NCBI RefSeq assembly: GCF_030699305.1
Contig: NZ_JAUYNB010000010.1
Coordinates: 434,001 to 498,000, forward strand
Direction: 5' to 3'
From: Novosphingobium sp.
GTDB taxonomy: Bacteria; Pseudomonadota; Alphaproteobacteria; Sphingomonadales; Sphingomonadaceae
DNA length: 64,000 bases
In this document: piece by piece, positions 60,008 to 64,000 of the stretch
Position numbering within the stretch: the first letter of the stretch is position 1
Layout: the number at the start of each line of letters is the position of its first letter
Position numbers and translations under genes: made by a program
The notes under the pieces: model-generated
Databases searched by the model: none
Seen by the model: only the letters and a program-made list of their open reading frames with translations
What the model was told of the DNA's origin: nothing

Positions 60008-60742
60008 ATGGCTGATTTGGAATCGCGCTTCACCGCGCTGGAAGGCCGCGTGGCTGAGCTTGAGGATCAGGCCGCGATCCGCAAGCTGCAATGGGCCTAT
60101 GGCTATTACATCGACTACAACCGGCCCGAGGAAGTGGCGGGGCTGTTCGCCGAAGACGGCGCGGTGGTGTTCCTGTCGGGCGAATATCGCGGCCATGCCG
60201 GGGTGATCCGGCTCTATGGCACCTGGTTCCAGAACCTGTTCACTGGCGGACGGCGCGGGCCGGTCAAGGGCTTGCTGCTCGACCATTTCCAGTTGCAGGA
60301 CGTGATCACCGTCGCGCCTGATCGCACGACCGCGAAGGCCCGGTTCCGGGGCGTGCTGGCGGGCGGCTGGCACGATGCGATCAAGGACAGCCTGCCCGAA
60401 GGAATGCCGCAACAGTTCTGGGAAGCGGGCATCTATGAGAATGACTATGTCCGCGAAGCCAATGAATCCGGTGATCTGGTGTGGAAGATCAAGCGGCTCA
60501 ACTATCTGATGCAGTGGCAGGCCGATTACGAAACCGGCTGGGCGCACACGGTCGCGCACTTGCAGCCCGCTGTGCAGTGCTATCCCGAAAATCCGATCGG
60601 TCCGGACGTGATCCTGCCGGAAGAGGAATGGCGCCAGACCTGGCCGCACCGTCAGGAGGTGGCGATGAGCTTTGCCCATCCCGTGCTGGGCGCGGCGTTC
60701 GTGGTGGAAAACTTCACCAGATTGCAGCAGCAGTGGCCCTAG
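60008..60742 (+). CDS. SnoaL-like/nuclear transport factor 2 family protein
   Basis: A 244-residue protein with a short coiled-coil N terminus (MADLESRFTALEGRVAELEDQAAIRKL) and an NTF2-like cone (WAYGYYIDYNRPEEVAGLFAEDGAVVFLSGEYRGHAGVIRLYGTWFQ, LLLDHFQLQDVITVAPDRTTAKARFRGVLAGG). Relatives include dehydratases, cyclases and isomerases on small aromatic or lignin-like compounds. The longer C-terminal part (EEEWRQTWPHRQEVAMSFAHPVLG) is not typical of simple SnoaL. It is divergent from the SDR gene with a 70-bp gap. Confidence 0.85.
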   Translation: MADLESRFTALEGRVAELEDQAAIRKLQWAYGYYIDYNRPEEVAGLFAEDGAVVFLSGEYRGHAGVIRLYGTWFQNLFTGGRRGPVKGLLLDHFQLQDVITVAPDRTTAKARFRGVLAGGWHDAIKDSLPEGMPQQFWEAGIYENDYVREANESGDLVWKIKRLNYLMQWQADYETGWAHTVAHLQPAVQCYPENPIGPDVILPEEEWRQTWPHRQEVAMSFAHPVLGAAFVVENFTRLQQQWP

Positions 60743-60763
60743 GGTCAGGGCCTTGCGGCCGGG

Positions 60764-61264
60764 TTACAGCTTCACGCCTTCGTGGTGGCTGCGAATCCAG
60801 TCGGTCATCGCGGCGATGATCTTGTCCGACAGGGCGGCAAACTCACGCTGCTGGCGCGGCGTCAGTCCGCCCAGAACTGCCTCCGCCACGGCCTCGGCGG
60901 CGGGAAGCAGTGCGCGGTACGCCTGCAAGCCGCTGCCGGTCAGGCGCACTGGCTTGCGGCGGCGGTTTTCCGGGTCGCTCGTCGCCTCGATCCAGCCGCG
61001 TTCGCGCAGGGTGGCCAGCGCGCGGCTGACGTTCATCGCGGGCACGCCCATGATCTCGACCAGATCGTGCCCCGCCAGATCGCCCTCACCCGCCAGCGCC
61101 ATCAGCGCTTTCAGTTCAATCTGCGACACGCCGGAAGGATCACACACCCCGTCTTTCATCGGCCCATTGATGAAGCTGCCGAGCTTGAGCAGACGGATCA
61201 ACAGGTCGAACGGCGCTTCGCCGGGGGTGATATCGGCGGCAGGTCCGGGTGGGGTGGCATCCAT
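60764..61264 (-). CDS. MarR-family transcriptional regulator
   Basis: A 166-residue MarR regulator with an N-terminal extension of about 30 residues (MDATPPGPAADITPGEA). The winged helix covers QIELKALMALAGEGDLAGHDLVEIMGVPAMNVSRALATLRERGWIEATSDPENRRRKPVRLTGSG. A near-perfect palindrome TAACAATTGTGA lies 55 bp upstream, and a perfect version occurs before the last gene in the window, so both are candidate targets. It is divergent from the TonB receptor and converges on the SnoaL-like gene. Confidence 0.9.
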   Translation of the reverse strand: MDATPPGPAADITPGEAPFDLLIRLLKLGSFINGPMKDGVCDPSGVSQIELKALMALAGEGDLAGHDLVEIMGVPAMNVSRALATLRERGWIEATSDPENRRRKPVRLTGSGLQAYRALLPAAEAVAEAVLGGLTPRQQREFAALSDKIIAAMTDWIRSHHEGVKL

Positions 61265-61319
61265 GCCCCGCCTATCGGCGCGTGGTTGAACCGGCGCAAG
61301 GGGGATCGAGCGACATCCC

Positions 61320-61331
61320 TAACAATTGTGA
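61320..61331. promoter_or_regulatory. TAACAATTGTGA near-palindrome, candidate MarR operator
   Basis: TAACAATTGTGA is one base from the perfect palindrome TAACAATTGTTA found at 63931-63942. It lies 55 bp upstream of the MarR start and 127 bp upstream of the TonB receptor start. A looser ATTGT-N11-ACAAT pair follows closer to the receptor, around 61393-61413. Confidence 0.6.
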
Positions 61332-61458
61332 CCTTTTTGCATCACTCATGCGGCCAGAGGAATTGACGATAACGGAATGCTTGCCAAGCCGAATATTGTA
61401 TGTCTTACTCACAATCTAAGGAGGCCCCGGAAGGGTCCGAAATAAGGAGAGGGATGAG

Positions 61459-63816
61459 ATGGCCAAGCTTTCTGGCATGACTGCAATTGCGCGCATGGGC
61501 CTTGCGGCCGGTGCTTCCATGATCGCGCTGAGTCTGGCGACGCCGGCTCTGGCGCAGACCAGCGATGATCAGAACACGTCCGAAGCGGGCCGCGAAATCG
61601 TCGTTACCGCCCAGTTCCGCGAACAGAAATTGCAGGATACCCCGCTGTCGATCACGGCGGTGGACGCCACTCTGCTGGAATCGCGCAACCAGACCGATCT
61701 GTCGCAAGTCGCCCGTCAGGCCCCGAACGTCACGTTGAACGCCATGGGCGGCGCTTATGGCTCGTCGTTGGGTGCCTCGATCCGCGGCGTTGGCCAGTTC
61801 GATTTCAACCCGGCCTATGAACCGGGCGTCGGCATGTATGTCGATGATGTCTATTACGCCACGCTGACCGGCGGGATCTTCGACCTGCTCGATCTGGAAC
61901 GCGTCGAAGTGCTGCGCGGGCCGCAGGGCACGCTGACCGGCCGCAACGCGATCGGCGGCGCGATCAAACTGTTTTCCAAGAAGCCGTCGGACGAAAACTC
62001 CGGCTCGATCCAGGCAACGTATGGCGAACGCCAGCGCATGGAACTGCGCGCGAGCGCCAACTTCGTGCTGGCCGATGGCCTGTATGCCCGCGTGTCGGGC
62101 GTATACAAGCGCCAGAACGGCTATGTGAATCAGGTCGATTACGGCTGCTCGTTCCCGACCAATCCGGATGGCATCACCGCTTTCCCAAGTTCCGGTTCGA
62201 ATTGCGTCATGGCCGATCTGGGCGAAGTGAACTACGCAGGCGTCCGCGCCGCCGTGCGGTTCAACCCCAGCGATGTGATCGATTTCACCGTGACCGCCGA
62301 CTATACCCGTGAAGACCGCAACAATGCGGCCGAAGTGGTGACGCAGACCAACGGCCTGGACCGCGTGATCTGCGGACGCTTCTGCACGTATGCCAGCTTC
62401 TATCTGCCCGGCAACAACCTGTCGCCCGGCGGCGGCCAGCCGGGACCGTGGGGTCAGGTGGGGCAAGGCTATTTCATGCCCAACACCACCAAGTTTGATG
62501 GCTGGGGCGTTTCCGCCAACGGCACGATCAAGCTGTCCGACACGATCAACATCCAGTCGATCACGGCCTATCGCGATTATCGCCAGATCTGGGGGACCGA
62601 TGATGATTTCGGCCCGATCGCGGCGAAGGGTGCGGGCGGTTACAACGATCTGAAGTTCTGGTTCTTCAGCCAGGAACTGCGCGTCAACGCCGAACTGGGT
62701 GACAATGTCGACCTGACCGTGGGCGGCTTCATGTCCGACCAGCGTTCGGTCTACTTCACCCGCCAGGACATCCGCTACATCGCGCCGGGCCTGAACTTCC
62801 AGTTCATGGGCAATGACCCCGTCAACGCCGACAGCAAGGCCGGGTTCGGCACGATCATCGCCCGCCCGATCGAGGGCCTGACGCTGACCGGCGGCGTGCG
62901 CTATACCGACGAGCACAAGGATTACACTTTCGTCCGCAAGAACTTTGACGGCACCGTGTCGTACTTCCTTGGCGCGCTCGACGGTGTGAAGGCCACCTAT
63001 GACGGCAGCCGGTGGGACTGGCGCGTTTCGGCGGACTATCGCTTCTCGCCGCAGGTGCTGGCCTATGTCACCGTCGGCACCGGCTTCAAGGGCGGCGGCG
63101 TGACCGCCCGTCCGTTCGATGCTGCGCAGGCACTGAACGGCAGCTTCGGTCCGGAAACGGTCCGGGCGTATGAAGCCGGCCTCAAGACCGACCTGTTCGA
63201 CCGCCGCCTGCGGGTGAACGTGGCGGCCTTCATCAACGACTACAAGGCAATCCAGCTGCCGCTGATCAGCTGCGCATCACTGGGTTCGAACGCGCCGTGC
63301 GGTGCCCGCCAGAACGCGGGCAACGGCAAGATCAAGGGCTTCGAAGTCGAAGTGACCGCATCGCCGGTTGAAGGGTTCGATATCGACGCGTCGCTCAGCC
63401 ATCTGGATGGCAACTGGTCGACCATCGACGCCCGTGTCGGCAACGCGATCCTGATCACCGATCCGATCGTGACGCCAAGCTGGAAGTGGAGCGTCGGCGC
63501 GCAATACAAGGCCGATCTGGGCGGCTATGGCTCGATCACGCCGCGGTTCGACATGGCCTATACCGGCAAGACCAGCGCCGGCCGCGTCGCGGCTGGCGGG
63601 CCGATCGACTACTTCGAGGCCTACACGCTCGGAAACGCCCGCGTGACCTGGCGCAACCCGGATGAAGACCTGTCGATTTCGTTCGAACTCCAGAATGTGT
63701 TCAACAAGTACTACACGCCGGCCCGCTTCGCGGCGGTCTACGCTTTCTCGGGGACGATCTACTCACAGGTTGGCCGTCCGCGTGAATGGGCGATCACGGT
63801 CAAGAAGCAGTTCTGA
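61459..63816 (+). CDS. TonB-dependent outer-membrane receptor (sphingomonad catabolic type)
   Basis: A 785-residue receptor with a signal ending in ATPALAQ (about residue 33). The TonB box region EIVVTAQFREQKLQDTPLSITAV is followed by the plug (SQVARQAPNVTLNAMGGAYGSSLGASIRGVGQFDFNPAYEPGVGMYVDDVYYATLTGG, ending in DLERVEVLRGPQGTLTGRNAIGGAI). The barrel ends REWAITVKKQF. This VTAxxR..QDxP type is common in sphingomonads next to aromatic and lignin-derived compound catabolism. It likely imports a hydrophobic aromatic substrate used by the neighbouring enzymes. AGGAGAGGG precedes the start. A terminator follows 38 bp after the stop. Confidence 0.92.
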   Translation: MAKLSGMTAIARMGLAAGASMIALSLATPALAQTSDDQNTSEAGREIVVTAQFREQKLQDTPLSITAVDATLLESRNQTDLSQVARQAPNVTLNAMGGAYGSSLGASIRGVGQFDFNPAYEPGVGMYVDDVYYATLTGGIFDLLDLERVEVLRGPQGTLTGRNAIGGAIKLFSKKPSDENSGSIQATYGERQRMELRASANFVLADGLYARVSGVYKRQNGYVNQVDYGCSFPTNPDGITAFPSSGSNCVMADLGEVNYAGVRAAVRFNPSDVIDFTVTADYTREDRNNAAEVVTQTNGLDRVICGRFCTYASFYLPGNNLSPGGGQPGPWGQVGQGYFMPNTTKFDGWGVSANGTIKLSDTINIQSITAYRDYRQIWGTDDDFGPIAAKGAGGYNDLKFWFFSQELRVNAELGDNVDLTVGGFMSDQRSVYFTRQDIRYIAPGLNFQFMGNDPVNADSKAGFGTIIARPIEGLTLTGGVRYTDEHKDYTFVRKNFDGTVSYFLGALDGVKATYDGSRWDWRVSADYRFSPQVLAYVTVGTGFKGGGVTARPFDAAQALNGSFGPETVRAYEAGLKTDLFDRRLRVNVAAFINDYKAIQLPLISCASLGSNAPCGARQNAGNGKIKGFEVEVTASPVEGFDIDASLSHLDGNWSTIDARVGNAILITDPIVTPSWKWSVGAQYKADLGGYGSITPRFDMAYTGKTSAGRVAAGGPIDYFEAYTLGNARVTWRNPDEDLSISFELQNVFNKYYTPARFAAVYAFSGTIYSQVGRPREWAITVKKQF

Positions 63817-63854
63817 CCGGATCGAACGCCTGACATTCAGGTGGGGAAACAGGA

Positions 63855-63883
63855 GGGGTGGTCCGCAACGGCCACCCCTTTTT
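63855..63883 (+). terminator. Intrinsic terminator after TonB-dependent receptor
   Basis: GGGGTGG (63855-63861) pairs with CCACCCC (63872-63878), an inner CCG/CGG pair narrows the loop to CAA, and five T residues follow (63879-63883). Confidence 0.9.
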
Positions 63884-63929
63884 GTTGCGTGTTTTCCTTT
63901 GCGCCAAGCCGGGGGCGGCGCTAAGATCG

Positions 63930-63943
63930 ATAACAATTGTTAT
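63930..63943. promoter_or_regulatory. Perfect 14-bp palindrome overlapping a -10 element
   Basis: ATAACAATTGTTAT is a perfect palindrome. Its right end overlaps TATAAT (63941-63946), a consensus -10 box, 24 bp before the next start codon. It matches the site near the MarR gene at 60764-61264, so repression by that protein is a reasonable inference. Confidence 0.7.
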
Positions 63944-63969
63944 AATATTACCATCTGGGAGAATTACCG

Positions 63970-64000
63970 ATGCTGCCCCAAGGCGTGAATATCGCTCATC
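63970..64000 (+). CDS. First codons of a gene leaving the window
   Basis: ATG at 63970 preceded by GGGAGA about 8 nt upstream and by a consensus -10 box. Only ten codons are visible (MLPQGVNIAH), too few to name a family. Its promoter carries the palindrome described at 63930-63943, so it is probably part of the MarR-controlled catabolic set. Confidence 0.45.
   Translation, partial: MLPQGVNIAH

Noticed and set aside
63930..63943. Resemblance of TAACAATT to part of the lac operator
   Set aside because: The likeness is a short AT-rich word; no LacI-type gene is nearby, and the MarR gene offers a better explanation.
1..64000. CRISPR array, rRNA, riboswitch or intact prophage
   Set aside because: No regularly spaced repeats, no rRNA segments, no convincing riboswitch core and no phage structural genes were seen on either strand.

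Overview
The window reads as chromosome of a high-GC alphaproteobacterium, most likely a sphingomonad of the Novosphingobium type. Supporting signs are the PhyR/NepR/EcfG general stress module, several TonB-dependent receptors of sphingomonad style, a DUF6481 protein, a compact pst-pho operon, many CoA-thioester catabolic genes, and a palindromic repeat of the CCGTTCGTGTCGAG type. Genes are tightly packed; no gene-free stretch exceeds about 300 bp.

Layout. 0-1.2 kb: two convergent enoyl-CoA hydratases (the first cut by the window edge). 1.3-2.6 kb: tRNA-Gly(CCC) followed by a decayed P4-type integrase with two deletions, the remnant of an integrated element. 2.8-7.0 kb: a TonB-dependent receptor and a Tat-exported PhoD phosphatase; an 11-nt-periodic array resembling PhoB sites lies upstream. 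7.0-18.1 kb: a general stress island. PhyR faces NepR-EcfG-kinase, followed by an RcnB-like protein, a PAS kinase, a glycine-zipper protein with 16 Trp-centred repeats, CsbD, a small membrane protein, a glycine-zipper lipoprotein, and a GT4 glycosyltransferase/GH130 pair. Eight EcfG-type promoters (GGAAC or GAAAC, exactly 17 nt, GTT) were found by reading. 18.2-24.1 kb: DUF2062 protein, CPA2 antiporter, tandem universal stress protein, P2-type cation ATPase. 24.3-28.8 kb: a large autotransporter, two small proteins, a spermidine-synthase-like protein.

28.8-34.8 kb: a leucine/isovalerate operon (MCC alpha, MaoC, isovaleryl-CoA dehydrogenase, MCC beta) with a divergent LysR regulator. 34.8-42.4 kb: a divergent cluster joining sulfide oxidation (SQR, DUF2892, rhodanese) to a complete RND efflux system (TolC, membrane fusion protein, permease), with an AT-rich palindrome between the two arms. 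42.4-45.7 kb: EamA transporter and two convergent acyl-CoA dehydrogenases separated by a perfect 30-bp palindrome. 45.9-54.5 kb: phoR, a PHO box, pstSCAB-phoU-phoB and another TonB-dependent receptor.

54.6-64 kb: catabolic accessory genes: class II aldolase plus an orphan [2Fe-2S] subunit; a MarR regulator facing a hydroxycinnamoyl-CoA hydratase/lyase-like enzyme and a CmcJ/NvfI-family oxidoreductase; dienelactone hydrolase, SDR, SnoaL-like protein, a second MarR regulator, a third TonB receptor, and the first codons of a gene leaving the window. The second MarR gene and the last gene both have TAACAATTGT-type palindromes upstream.

No CRISPR array, rRNA, intact prophage or complete insertion sequence was seen. 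The most distinctive content is the promoter-rich stress island and the split sulfide/RND cluster. All family names are from reading protein motifs, without database searches.
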